Part shown: piece by piece, positions 24,775 through 32,459 of the stretch | Layout of the letters: each line of letters begins with the position of its first letter | Position numbering within the stretch: position 1 is the first letter of the stretch | From: Eubacteriaceae bacterium | GTDB taxonomy: Bacteria > Bacillota > Clostridia > Eubacteriales > Eubacteriaceae | DNA: 35,638 bases | Reading direction: 5' to 3' | Assembly (NCBI GenBank): GCA_017405085.1 | Contig: JAFRBB010000038.1 | Coordinates: 1 to 35,638, forward strand | Notes under the pieces: model-generated | What the model was told of the DNA's origin: nothing | Seen by the model: the letters and a program-made list of their open reading frames with translations, nothing else | Database searches by the model: none | Translations under genes and position numbers: made by a program

Positions 24775-24802
24775 AAAAAAGCTCCGATACCGGAGCTTTT
24801 TG
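24775..24802. terminator. Bidirectional intrinsic terminator
   Basis: GCTCCG (24781-24786), loop ATAC, CGGAGC (24791-24796), with six A before and five T after. On the minus strand it ends the ChW-repeat protein transcript, about 70 bases past its stop. Confidence 0.88.
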
Positions 24803-24871
24803 AAGAACAAAGATGTTCAATGGAATAAGCGGTTTTCAGCTCTGTCAAATGAACACAATAGGTAGCACGAT

Positions 24872-27394
24872 TTATTGATCAGAAGTGACCATGCGCAGCG
24901 CTTCCATTCGAAGCCCTTGTCCTTGGGTTCCGGCCAGTTCTCCGCCGGGGACCATTCCCATCCAGCCGATGTTTTGCACATGGGTTTCGTAGCTTAAATC
25001 AAAATCGGACGCACTGCCATCATTTTTGGTGAGGTCAACTTGAAGGGCTTCCACACGAAGGCCTTTTCCCGTCGTGCCGAGGAAATAGACATCATAGGCC
25101 GCGTCATTTCCCTTTTCATCTTTTAATGTGACGGTGCGCAGCTTTTGAGCATCGAGATTGCCGATGTTCTGCACATGGGCATGGCCGGTGAGGCCATAAC
25201 CCTGAGGCACGGCGATTTCAATGGCCTCCATGCGAAGGCTTTTGCCATCGGTACCGGCTTCGCTTGTGCCGTCGGCAGCCAGCCATTGTTTGCCGTCGTA
25301 ATTTTGCCAGCCGATGTTTTGCACATGGGCGCGGTAGTATACCTTGGCGTTTTTCGTAACAGTGCCGCTGTCTTGTGCTGATGATTCGGAAGATCCGCTT
25401 TGCTCAGCGCTTTTGACAGTGACGTCAAAGGTTAAGGTGTTGGAGGCGCCGGGATAGGTGACGGTGATGGTCTGGGTGCCGGTTTTGGCCGCGTCAAAGC
25501 CCGAGCACCAAGCGGAATCAAGATCTACCGTTTGGGTTGAGGTTTGATTGGACCAGCCGCCCGGTTGTCCGGGCATCGACGGCATGGTCAGGTTGCCGCC
25601 GGTGAGGTCCGACAAAGATTGCGCAGCCTTGTCAAGGGCCGAGGAGACCGCGTCGGAAAAGCCTTGCATAAATCCGGGAAATCCGCTCCCGCCGGGGCCC
25701 TGCGCGTTTTGGCCGGATTGCGCCGAAACAGTCGTCACTTTGATTTTTCCGCCGGACACGTCAAGACTCGTATCTTTGCCGGCGGTATAGGTGGTTTTTG
25801 TCGGCGTGTTGACCCAGTCGATGGTCGTTTGGGCCTGCGTCTGACCATCTTGTCCCGGAGGTGTCTGGCCGTCCTGACCCGGTTGGGTGTTTCCGCCCGG
25901 CATCATGCCGTTTTGTCCGCCTTGACCTGCCGTCGCGGTGGCCTTTTGCGCGCCGCCGACATACAGCGTGTATTGTCCGCTCAAACCGGAAGCCGCAAAC
26001 ATGAGATGATTTGCGTTTTTGATTCCGGTTGATTCATAAATCGTGTTGCCGGTGCTGTCTTTAATGACAATCGTCGCGCCTTTTGTAATACCCGCGTTAT
26101 TAAAGTTGAGATAAGCCGTTGACGGACTTGCCATCATGCCGCCGTTGTCCGCGCAAAGTAGGGTTCCGCCGGTGACGGTGCAATTCCCGTCAAAATCAAT
26201 GGCGGAATTATCGCTTTGGGTTTTGGGGCCGTAGACTTCCGTAGTGCCGCCGGTGACAGTCACTGTTCCGTTGGAGTCGATGGCGTCGCCCTCGGCGTCA
26301 ACCTTCCAAGTCCCGCCCGCGATATTGATGGCGTAGCTCCATCCGGTGATGTCGCCGTTGGCGGCGTTGATGCCGTCATCATCGGAGACGATGTTAGCAG
26401 AGCCGCTGTTCAAATTGACGGTGGCGCCTTCAATCCCTTCGGTGCAATTGGTGATGTTAATGGAAGGGCCGGCGGTGCCTAATGCGCCGATCGTTGTGGT
26501 GTATTCGCTGTGGATGCCGTCATCACCGGTATCGATGGTGAGATTGCCGCCCAGAACATTGGCTTCTTTGTATCCCCAGATGCCGTCGCTGGACTCATCA
26601 TCGGTTCCGTAATCCGCGCCCTTAATGTTGATATTCCCGCCGTTGATGGTCACGATACCCTTTGATTCGGTATCCCCTTCATCAATATCGGGTTCGGATT
26701 TGATCCCGTCGTTTTTGCAAGTGATATTGATATTGCCGCCGTTGACAATCATTTCGCCATCGGCCGCAAGACCGGTATTGGCCGCTGTAATGTTGAGGGT
26801 CCCGCTGTCGACGGTCACCGTCGATGTCGCCCCTCCTTTTATGCCGTTTTTGCAAGTTGACGCATCGGCATTTAATGTGCCGTCGCCGGATATGGTCAGG
26901 GAAGAGCCGCTTTTGACCTTAATACAGGCCCCTTCAAAATCCTCATTTGTATCCTCGGTGGAGGCGTCTTCTTTATCCGTTAACGTGTTTGTTCCTGAGA
27001 GCACAAGATTGACATTACTGCCTTTTTTGATAATCACCGGAGCCGTTGTACTCGATGATAAATTCAAATCGGCCATATTCAACGTGACTGTCAGACCTTT
27101 GTCGATGACCAGACTACCTTCAGAACAGGTGCCGGTGACGGTGTACGTTCCGGACTCCTTGATTTCATAGGTCGCATTAGCGTCGCTGAAAGTGAATGTA
27201 CCGTCCGTTAAAGCCTGCACATCTTGCGAGGCCATGATGTCTCCAGCGGTCGTCTCTGTATTTTGAATCGTTTGGACAATTTCTGTTGTTTCGGTGGTTG
27301 TGACCGTCTCATTCGTCGCTGCCATCGCGGGCATGACAGAAGAACTGAGTAACATGGACGTCGTGAGTAGAATGGCTAATGATTGTTTACGCAT
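24872..27394 (-). CDS. Secreted Cthe_2159-type beta-helix protein with three ChW repeats
   Basis: An 840-aa exported protein. The signal peptide MRKQSLAILLTTSMLLSSSV...AMA is followed by a long right-handed beta-helix of the Cthe_2159 (carbohydrate-binding, calcium-rich) family, about residues 60-480. It is seen as repeating xVxGGxxxI turns with DDGI or NGI (for example VNGGNINITCKNDGIKSE). A Gly/Gln/Pro-rich linker (about 495-525) and an Ig-like beta region follow, with another disordered stretch. Three ChW repeats at about 685-840 (HVQNIGW and two variants; K-x-LRMEAIE, GLRVEAL, GLRMEAL) probably attach it to the cell surface or mediate adhesion. The start is ambiguous: ATG 27394 has no close ribosome site, and an in-frame GTG lies at 27424. 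Confidence 0.88.
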   Translation of the reverse strand: MRKQSLAILLTTSMLLSSSVMPAMAATNETVTTTETTEIVQTIQNTETTAGDIMASQDVQALTDGTFTFSDANATYEIKESGTYTVTGTCSEGSLVIDKGLTVTLNMADLNLSSSTTAPVIIKKGSNVNLVLSGTNTLTDKEDASTEDTNEDFEGACIKVKSGSSLTISGDGTLNADASTCKNGIKGGATSTVTVDSGTLNITAANTGLAADGEMIVNGGNINITCKNDGIKSEPDIDEGDTESKGIVTINGGNINIKGADYGTDDESSDGIWGYKEANVLGGNLTIDTGDDGIHSEYTTTIGALGTAGPSINITNCTEGIEGATVNLNSGSANIVSDDDGINAANGDITGWSYAINIAGGTWKVDAEGDAIDSNGTVTVTGGTTEVYGPKTQSDNSAIDFDGNCTVTGGTLLCADNGGMMASPSTAYLNFNNAGITKGATIVIKDSTGNTIYESTGIKNANHLMFAASGLSGQYTLYVGGAQKATATAGQGGQNGMMPGGNTQPGQDGQTPPGQDGQTQAQTTIDWVNTPTKTTYTAGKDTSLDVSGGKIKVTTVSAQSGQNAQGPGGSGFPGFMQGFSDAVSSALDKAAQSLSDLTGGNLTMPSMPGQPGGWSNQTSTQTVDLDSAWCSGFDAAKTGTQTITVTYPGASNTLTFDVTVKSAEQSGSSESSAQDSGTVTKNAKVYYRAHVQNIGWQNYDGKQWLAADGTSEAGTDGKSLRMEAIEIAVPQGYGLTGHAHVQNIGNLDAQKLRTVTLKDEKGNDAAYDVYFLGTTGKGLRVEALQVDLTKNDGSASDFDLSYETHVQNIGWMGMVPGGELAGTQGQGLRMEALRMVTSDQ

Positions 27395-27627
27395 GATTTT
27401 TTTACCGGAGCCTGATCGAACCACAGACAGCGCCTTCGGTTCAAACGGCTTGGATTCTCCTTTATCTTATGTTTGAAATTTAATCTGCCTATGACGTTCT
27501 TTTTGATTTGGAAAAAGACATCGTCAGGTAAAATCATATCATCACCGTCGTGACAAATGAACATAAAGGAATCGATTCCGCGTTGATGATCTGGATAAAA
27601 ATCCATCAACACTTTCGTTATATTCAT
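27376..27627 (-). CDS. Doubtful 83-codon open frame upstream of the ChW protein
   Basis: The first 60 or so codons look protein-like (DFYPDHQRGIDSF, HDGDDMILPDDVFFQIKKN). The frame runs into the signal-peptide region of the ChW-repeat gene, and only a weak AAAAAAGA precedes its ATG. It could be a short leader-encoded protein or the end of an old gene. No family is recognised. Confidence 0.2.
   Translation of the reverse strand: MNITKVLMDFYPDHQRGIDSFMFICHDGDDMILPDDVFFQIKKNVIGRLNFKHKIKENPSRLNRRRCLWFDQAPVKKSCVNNH
27409..27450 (-). promoter_or_regulatory. Leader hairpin in front of the ChW-protein start
   Basis: On the minus strand AGCC (27450-27447) pairs with GGCT (27412-27409), and TTGAACC (27444-27438) with GGTTCGA (27422-27416), with a 15-base loop. 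It lies between a good ribosome site AAAGGAG (27463-27457) and ATG 27394. Confidence 0.45.
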
Positions 27628-27949
27628 TCTTTTTTCGATTTTAAAAAAACAGGGTGTTCTTTAAATTTTAGATTGATTTAAGTTTCAATTGAATTCTATT
27701 TACCCTATTGTTCATCATGTTTTTGTTCGGACCATTCCGCAAGGCCTTATTTTTTCGGAAATTACTTTATTCCGATAGGCGCCATGAAGACCCCATAGCG
27801 TATCATCAACCCAAACATGATCGGAAACATTATTATAACACAGAGAAAACCGCCGTATATCGTTGCATAAAAATACGATATGTTTAAATTGTTATGCTTT
27901 TTCACTTGGACAGACTGTCAGTAAAACCCCGACGCTTTTGTTTGAGAGC
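27628..27949. other. AT-rich intergenic stretch
   Basis: This stretch is much richer in A and T than neighbouring genes and has no open frame with a ribosome site on either strand. It probably contains the promoter for the minus-strand ChW-protein transcript; several AT-rich -10-like sequences are present but no clear pair. Confidence 0.5.
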
Positions 27950-27992
27950 AAAAAAAATCCCGGACATTTCCTTTTCGGATTTTTGTCCGGGA
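27950..27992 (-). terminator. Intrinsic terminator of the FakA-like small operon
   Basis: TCCCGGACA (27958-27966) pairs with TGTCCGGGA (27984-27992). On the minus strand it is followed by a long T-run (A-run 27950-27957). It lies about 105 bases past the 28096 stop. Confidence 0.88.
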
Positions 27993-28095
27993 CGAGATTG
28001 AGATTGGGGCGTATGCCGGCAATCCTTGTTTTTTGGTTTTCGATTATGCTTTGCGGGGAACGGTCATCCTCCGCTTTTGGGGCGGTAACCGATGA

Positions 28096-28425
28096 TTATC
28101 GGCATCTGTATTTTTTGGAAAGCTCGGCAATGGCGTGGGTGGCGTAGATATAACAGGCCACATCGTCTTCAAAGGGAAACTCCGCGTCGGAAAGCTCCGG
28201 CAGCCCCTGTTCGGCTCGCTCGGCGTCCATCGCTTCTCGCATCATTAAAAGTTCCTCGGCGGAATGAACGAAATAAATGTCGGCTTCTGCCGGCTCCTCC
28301 ACGTTAATCACCTTGTTTTCCATGTCGACGATAATGGTTCCCGGCGCGTAATTCCGGTCGTTTTCCGGATAATAGCGATAACGGATAAATTTGGGATTGA
28401 CGTCAATCCGTTCGTAAACAACCAT
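28096..28425 (-). CDS. Small acidic protein of unknown function
   Basis: A 109-aa soluble protein without signal peptide or membrane segment. The N-terminal half is beta-rich (FIRYRYYPENDRNYAPGTI, IVDMENKVINVEEPAE); the C-terminal half is helical and acidic. I recognise no domain. Its ATG overlaps the stop of the upstream gene as TGATG (28427-28423), so its translation depends on the FakA-like gene. A partner role for that protein is the natural inference. Confidence 0.7.
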   Translation of the reverse strand: MVVYERIDVNPKFIRYRYYPENDRNYAPGTIIVDMENKVINVEEPAEADIYFVHSAEELLMMREAMDAERAEQGLPELSDAEFPFEDDVACYIYATHAIAELSKKYRCR

Positions 28426-28676
28426 CAGCCTTTCAATCCTCTGGACTGGCGGTCCATGTCTTCCACCACGATGTCATAGATTTCACCAAGACTTCGGCAA
28501 TATTCCAAAATTTCCCAGGGTCGGTTGGTATGAAAATGGATTTTGATGGTCTCGTCATCGCCGACGGCTAGCAGGGAATCCCCTTCAAAATGGTCTCTAA
28601 AATATTGATTGATGACATCCTCGTCGAGGTCTTCGCCGTCAATCAAAAGCTGTGTATCATAGCGAAATTCGATCAT
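28425..28676 (-). CDS. Free-standing FakA-like (DAK-associated) domain protein
   Basis: An 83-aa protein equivalent to the segment of fatty-acid kinase FakA just after its DAK2 domain. FRYDTQLLIDGEDLDED matches the Y-x-T-E-x-x-I-x-G strand. GDSLLAVGDDETIKIHFHTN matches the conserved GDSLVVVGD-KVHVHT block. PWEILEYCRSLGEIYDIVVE and DMDRQSRG match the tail. In full FakA this region contacts the kinase active site and the fatty-acid-binding partner FakB. Here no DAK2 domain is present. Similar short proteins are sometimes annotated as dihydroxyacetone-kinase-related. The ribosome site AAGGAGACAAC precedes ATG 28676. It is the first gene of a coupled two-gene unit. Confidence 0.75.
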   Translation of the reverse strand: MIEFRYDTQLLIDGEDLDEDVINQYFRDHFEGDSLLAVGDDETIKIHFHTNRPWEILEYCRSLGEIYDIVVEDMDRQSRGLKG

Positions 28677-28745
28677 GTGTGTTGTCTCCTTATTTTTTTA
28701 TTCGTTTATCCAATATTGTACATGACTTATCTTAAAGACGTCAAG

Positions 28746-28772
28746 AAAAACAAAACCCGCCGGAGCGGGTTT
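28746..28772 (-). terminator. Intrinsic terminator of the GDPD operon
   Basis: AAACCCGC (28753-28760), loop CGGA, GCGGGTTT (28765-28772), with a T-rich minus-strand tail. It begins about 12 bases past the stop. Confidence 0.88.
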
Positions 28773-28783
28773 CGCGATGATCA

Positions 28784-29884
28784 TTAATTGTCCAGGGTGA
28801 TGTAGTCCACTTTCAGTCTGAGGAATTTTTTGAGTTCATCGTCGGGCAGCGTCCACACACCCAACTTGGTTTCATAGTCCTTGCAGACCTTCATGACATC
28901 GGCGTCAACGGTTTTGTAGTTGACGTCCAATCCGCAATTGTTCGAGATGTCTTTGACGGTGGAAATCCGTTTTTCGGCTTCGCCCCCGGCCAAATACATC
29001 ATTTCAACACCGGGGAATTGGGCTTCCATTTCCTTCAAGGGTTCGGCGAAGAAGCAGATGAACACCATGTTTTTCGCGTTGAATCCCGTGTCCTTCAAAT
29101 CCTTGACCATGTTGTCGTAGGCCGCTCTGGGGATTTTTTCGGGCTTGATGTGAATGACGGGAATGGAATTGCTGGATTTGCAGGCTTCCAGATATTCTTT
29201 GAAGGTGGGGATGACCAAATCCTCAGCGGCGCATTTGTCTAAATTGGTTCCCTTGTCGATTTTATATTGACGGATCTGATCAAGGGTCATTTCCTGGATT
29301 TTGCCGGTCCCGTTGGTCATGCGGTCAATGGTGGGATCGTGCATGACCACCCACTGGTTGTCTTTGGTAAACCAGATATCATTTTCGGCATAGTCCCATT
29401 TGTTGTTTTTAAAGGACGCCAATGAATTTTCGGGATACTGGGCGCTGTAGCCTTTATGTCCCGCGTATTGGGTGATTTCCGAGCGTTTGATGGGGAAAGT
29501 GATGCTGTCGAGCTTTTGTTCCTTGCCGCCGGATTTGCTGACCGCTTCGATGGTCAGGCTGTCACCGTTGTAATGATCCGTTCGAATATCGAGATCCAGG
29601 GCGAAATGGGTCTCGTCGACCTGTTCGGCATTGTGATAGACGAGGTCGTCCTTTCCGTTAGCCACCGTCCAGATCGGAAAGCTCACCTCCGAGACACCGG
29701 CAGACTTGGGCACTTCGATCTCGATGTGATAGATGGTGTCGCTGCCTTCCTGAAGGGTTGCTTTCAGCGTTTTTCCTTTGGCTGAGCCGGTCTTTTGATC
29801 GGCGGCCTGTACCGACATCGTCAAGGCAAAGGCCACAAGCAGGCAGGCGATGAGGGGCACAGATAATTTCTTAATATTGATCAT
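28784..29884 (-). CDS. Secreted glycerophosphodiester phosphodiesterase with GBS-Bsp-like repeat
   Basis: A 366-aa exported protein. A signal peptide (cleavage near SVQAAD, residue 28) precedes a GBS-Bsp-like repeat at about 40-130 (VSFPIWTVANGKDDLVYHNA is diagnostic). A GDPD domain follows from about 140: AGHKGYSAQYPENSLASF (catalytic H143), AENDIWFTKD (metal ligands E167, D169), VVMHDPTIDRMTNGTG (H182). It would release glycerol-3-phosphate from lipid head groups or teichoic acids outside the cell. One oddity: the usual third metal-binding Glu in the LEIK-type strand is His245 (VIHIKPEK). ATG 29884 overlaps the upstream stop as ATGA. Confidence 0.88.
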   Translation of the reverse strand: MINIKKLSVPLIACLLVAFALTMSVQAADQKTGSAKGKTLKATLQEGSDTIYHIEIEVPKSAGVSEVSFPIWTVANGKDDLVYHNAEQVDETHFALDLDIRTDHYNGDSLTIEAVSKSGGKEQKLDSITFPIKRSEITQYAGHKGYSAQYPENSLASFKNNKWDYAENDIWFTKDNQWVVMHDPTIDRMTNGTGKIQEMTLDQIRQYKIDKGTNLDKCAAEDLVIPTFKEYLEACKSSNSIPVIHIKPEKIPRAAYDNMVKDLKDTGFNAKNMVFICFFAEPLKEMEAQFPGVEMMYLAGGEAEKRISTVKDISNNCGLDVNYKTVDADVMKVCKDYETKLGVWTLPDDELKKFLRLKVDYITLDN

Positions 29885-30240
29885 GAATTACTTCCTCCGT
29901 TCATTGAATTGTAGAACTTGAGATAATCCGGATGCAATTTGGTTAGCGCCGCCTTCACGCGTTTTTCCTGATCCTTGGTCAATTGGTATTCGGCGACAAT
30001 GACAATCGCGGAATCCAAATCCTCTTCGTCCACAACCTTTCCGGTATCGGCGTAGGCATCGGCGTTTTCCTCGATGATCGCGATATAATCATCGATGGAT
30101 TCCGCTTCCAATTCAGATTGCTCATAGGAATAATCCAAAACATCCAGATAGCTGACGTAAATTGGTGTTTGGAAAATGAATCCGCAGACAATGCTGATCC
30201 CCAAAAAAACAGCGATGGCAATCCATCCTTTTTTCGACAT
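29881..30240 (-). CDS. Membrane-anchored small protein, GDPD operon
   Basis: A 119-aa protein. One N-terminal membrane helix (about residues 5-24, WIAIAVFLGISIVCGF) acts as an uncleaved anchor or signal peptide. The rest is an acidic helical outer domain (DYIAIIEENADAYADTGKV and a charged helix near the end). I recognise no family. AAAGGAG precedes ATG 30240. Its stop overlaps the GDPD start, so it probably works with or localises the phosphodiesterase, which is inference. Confidence 0.75.
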   Translation of the reverse strand: MSKKGWIAIAVFLGISIVCGFIFQTPIYVSYLDVLDYSYEQSELEAESIDDYIAIIEENADAYADTGKVVDEEDLDSAIVIVAEYQLTKDQEKRVKAALTKLHPDYLKFYNSMNGGSNS

Positions 30241-30334
30241 GACAATACTCCTTTCTAGTATAAAATTTGTCCCCGGCTCATGGTTCCCGGGGGATGGTTA
30301 AGCGTTTTTTAAGCCACCATCTCTTTGTGGGATT

Positions 30335-30363
30335 ATTATAGTTGAAAACGCGGCAAATCTCAA
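30335..30363 (-). promoter_or_regulatory. Promoter of the GDPD operon, overlapped by an inverted repeat
   Basis: On the minus strand TTGAGA (30363-30358), 17-base spacer, perfect TATAAT (30340-30335). CGCGGC (30349-30354) and GCCGCG (30367-30372) form an inverted repeat spanning the -35 and spacer, followed by four T on the minus strand. It may be an operator, or the terminator of the upstream 30462 gene. Confidence 0.7.
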
Positions 30364-30461
30364 GACGCCGCGATGAATCTTTTCGTCTTAAAATGCATAA
30401 AAAGCTCTCAAAGCCGGGAAAAACCCAATCCGTCATCCGGCCCGCCGCTTTTCCTCCGCCA

Positions 30462-31394
30462 TCATTCGTCATTGATCACGCCGCGGCAGATGAAACAAAT
30501 GAGGGTGAGCAATACCGTGGACACCGTCATCAAAACCGGATAAGTCTCCAGGCCGGCAGCAGGCAAGAGCAAAGGCAAAAACAGAGCCGCCCCCGCCGGC
30601 GGATTGCGCAAACCGAGCAGCGCCATATAGGCAAAATAAAGCGCCAACGCTATCCCCGCGGCGACAACAAGAGGCAAATGCGCCATTTCCACCAAAACAC
30701 TTCGGGCGAGAAAACCCGTTACCGCGCAGAGCGCCATCAACCCTCCCGCTTTGACTGGCGCGGCAAGCAGCGGGCAATCCGGCTGCATCATGGCAGTGTA
30801 GGCCACAATCAAAGGCGGCGCGACAAAATACGGATTGCCGAAGGAAAGGGGATAGGCGGTGTAAACCAAAAACACAACGATGGTGATCAACCAAACGAGC
30901 GCATCTTTTCGGTCATTCTCGGGCGCGTCATCCCACGGTGTGGCCTCTTCCGGCAACAAACCGGCATGCTTGAACAGCGCCCGGCCGCCCATCAGAATGA
31001 CCGACAGCGTGAAGACCACGCCCACATAGAAGAAATCCTCGGTGTCGATCATGATCGGTAAAATGCAGGCGGAAATGAACGGATAGAGATTGGTGCGCCA
31101 AAGTATTAAAATCGCCGCCACCGCCACGTATCCGACGGCGACTTTGCCCCAGAGCAAAAAATCGGCTCTCGCCAACAGCACCCCGGCCAGGGCGCAGACC
31201 GTCATCAAAGCGACCGTTTTGACAGGTCCTGCCCGCCATGGCGGCTTTTCGGCAATCCAAAAGCCGGTGACCAGCGCGACCATTTCAGGAAAGATGATTT
31301 CTTTTTTGCCCGAATATTCCGCCGCCGCGACCATCATCAGCAAAAACAAAAAAGCGAGCGCATGTCGAAGGATAAGTTTTTTTTGAAGATTCAC
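30462..31394 (-). CDS. HPP-like integral membrane protein
   Basis: A 310-aa protein with about ten membrane helices, arranged as two similar halves. Each half has an NP-containing turn: FGNPYFVAPPLIVAYTAMM and LRNPPAGAALFLPLLLPA. NPPAGA is reminiscent of HPP-family proteins, some of which are nitrite or ion transporters, but the match is loose and the function is unknown. GTG 31394 is chosen because AAAGGGGGACC lies directly upstream. A longer frame to 31457 has no such site. No neighbours suggest a substrate. Confidence 0.75.
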   Translation of the reverse strand: MNLQKKLILRHALAFLFLLMMVAAAEYSGKKEIIFPEMVALVTGFWIAEKPPWRAGPVKTVALMTVCALAGVLLARADFLLWGKVAVGYVAVAAILILWRTNLYPFISACILPIMIDTEDFFYVGVVFTLSVILMGGRALFKHAGLLPEEATPWDDAPENDRKDALVWLITIVVFLVYTAYPLSFGNPYFVAPPLIVAYTAMMQPDCPLLAAPVKAGGLMALCAVTGFLARSVLVEMAHLPLVVAAGIALALYFAYMALLGLRNPPAGAALFLPLLLPAAGLETYPVLMTVSTVLLTLICFICRGVINDE

Positions 31395-31612
31395 ATCGGT
31401 CCCCCTTTTGCGAGGAATAATGAATGATGAATGTGTCATCGTCTTTCTCCGGATCACGCGGATGACCGCAGATCAATAATTTAACCTGTTTCTTAATCTG
31501 CGTGAATCAGCGCTATCAGCGAAAAAAGATTTTGGGGTTGAGAATGGTATTGGGGTCATTTGTACTCAATTGTTTTTTGGCGCTGAAAGGGAGTTTGTTA
31601 TATTCGCTTTCA

Positions 31613-32338
31613 TTACATCAAATCAACAAAAGCTTTTTTAGCCTGGATGTGCTGAAGGCGTCTCGGGATATGATAGAGCCTGCCGTCCTTGAACAGCCTT
31701 GCTCCGGTCTGATGAAAATAAAAGGGCACCTCGAAATCATCGCACCGGGCTTTGAGGGCGACGACCCAATCGAAATGAAGTGTTCTGGCATTGGGCCCCG
31801 ATTCACCGCCGCATCCGACACTGTCAATATCTTCTCCGTATTTTTCCAAATAGGGCGAGAGGTCAACGGGACCCAGCATCGGCTCGCAAATGATGCCCTT
31901 GTGCCGAAGGGGAAGCTCCAAAAACAATGGCAGTCGTTCATCGGCCATTTTTTGATTTTCGCAGGTGCAGGTAACCGACACATTGGGATACCCCATGCCC
32001 CAGTCCCCGGGCAGACCTTCGAAAAAGCGCTCCGGCCGTTTGGTGAGAAAGGAAAAAAAGACATCCCGGCGCTCCCGCATCATGGCCCAGGCTTCGGGTC
32101 GCCAGACGTCGGCATCGGGATGGAAAAAATCCGACGTGAAGCAGACCCCGGCGCTGCCGCCCTCGGGCAACCAGGCATACGATCCGTCTTTTTTTCGTCT
32201 TTCGGGCAGATCAAACTGCGCGGTTTTAACGACCCGTGTGCTGTCGACACCGTGGCGCGCGTCAATGCGGTACATATAGCACCTCGCGCAGCCGGGACTG
32301 ATTTTGGTGCAGCCGTGCCAGGGATTCCATATCGGCAT
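31613..32338 (-). CDS. DUF5131 (phage Gp37/Gp68-like) family protein
   Basis: A 241-aa protein. The N-terminal WNPWHGCTKISPGCARCYMY has three Cys in a Cx6Cx2C spacing that resembles radical-SAM iron-sulfur sites. VCFTSDFFHPDAD, FSFLTKRPERF, SVTCTCENQKMADERLPLFL, GIICEPMLGPVDL and GGESGPNAR are all family blocks. The family occurs in phages and bacteria and is suspected to be a radical-SAM-like enzyme; the reaction is unknown. No other phage genes lie nearby. A monocistronic minus-strand gene with a weak upstream site (CTCCGGAGATGTTGG near 32350). Confidence 0.82.
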   Translation of the reverse strand: MPIWNPWHGCTKISPGCARCYMYRIDARHGVDSTRVVKTAQFDLPERRKKDGSYAWLPEGGSAGVCFTSDFFHPDADVWRPEAWAMMRERRDVFFSFLTKRPERFFEGLPGDWGMGYPNVSVTCTCENQKMADERLPLFLELPLRHKGIICEPMLGPVDLSPYLEKYGEDIDSVGCGGESGPNARTLHFDWVVALKARCDDFEVPFYFHQTGARLFKDGRLYHIPRRLQHIQAKKAFVDLM

Positions 32339-32459
32339 GATGACCTCCGGAGATGTTGGTTAATGATAAATGATGAATAATTTCGGCGGAAACTCGGCCG
32401 AGCCGCGTTTTTTCACCATTTAAGCCGCGAATCGGCCGCGTTTTTTCCCAAGGCCTTTG

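Noticed and set aside
24872..27394. CRISPR-like or tandem DNA repeats suggested by the repeated GGTG/GCCGCC patterns
   Set aside because: They encode recurring beta-helix turns in protein; the DNA units are neither identical nor evenly spaced.
27395..27540. Cyclic-di-GMP riboswitch before the ChW-protein gene
   Set aside because: The leader folds, but the conserved class I and class II core sequences are absent.
30342..31061. A 239-codon plus-strand frame opposite the HPP-like membrane protein
   Set aside because: Arg/Gln/His-rich composition typical of the reverse of a membrane-protein gene.
31613..32338. Prophage remnant around the DUF5131 (phage Gp37/Gp68-like) gene
   Set aside because: No integrase, structural, lysis or attachment-site sequence is present; the family is also common in bacterial chromosomes.
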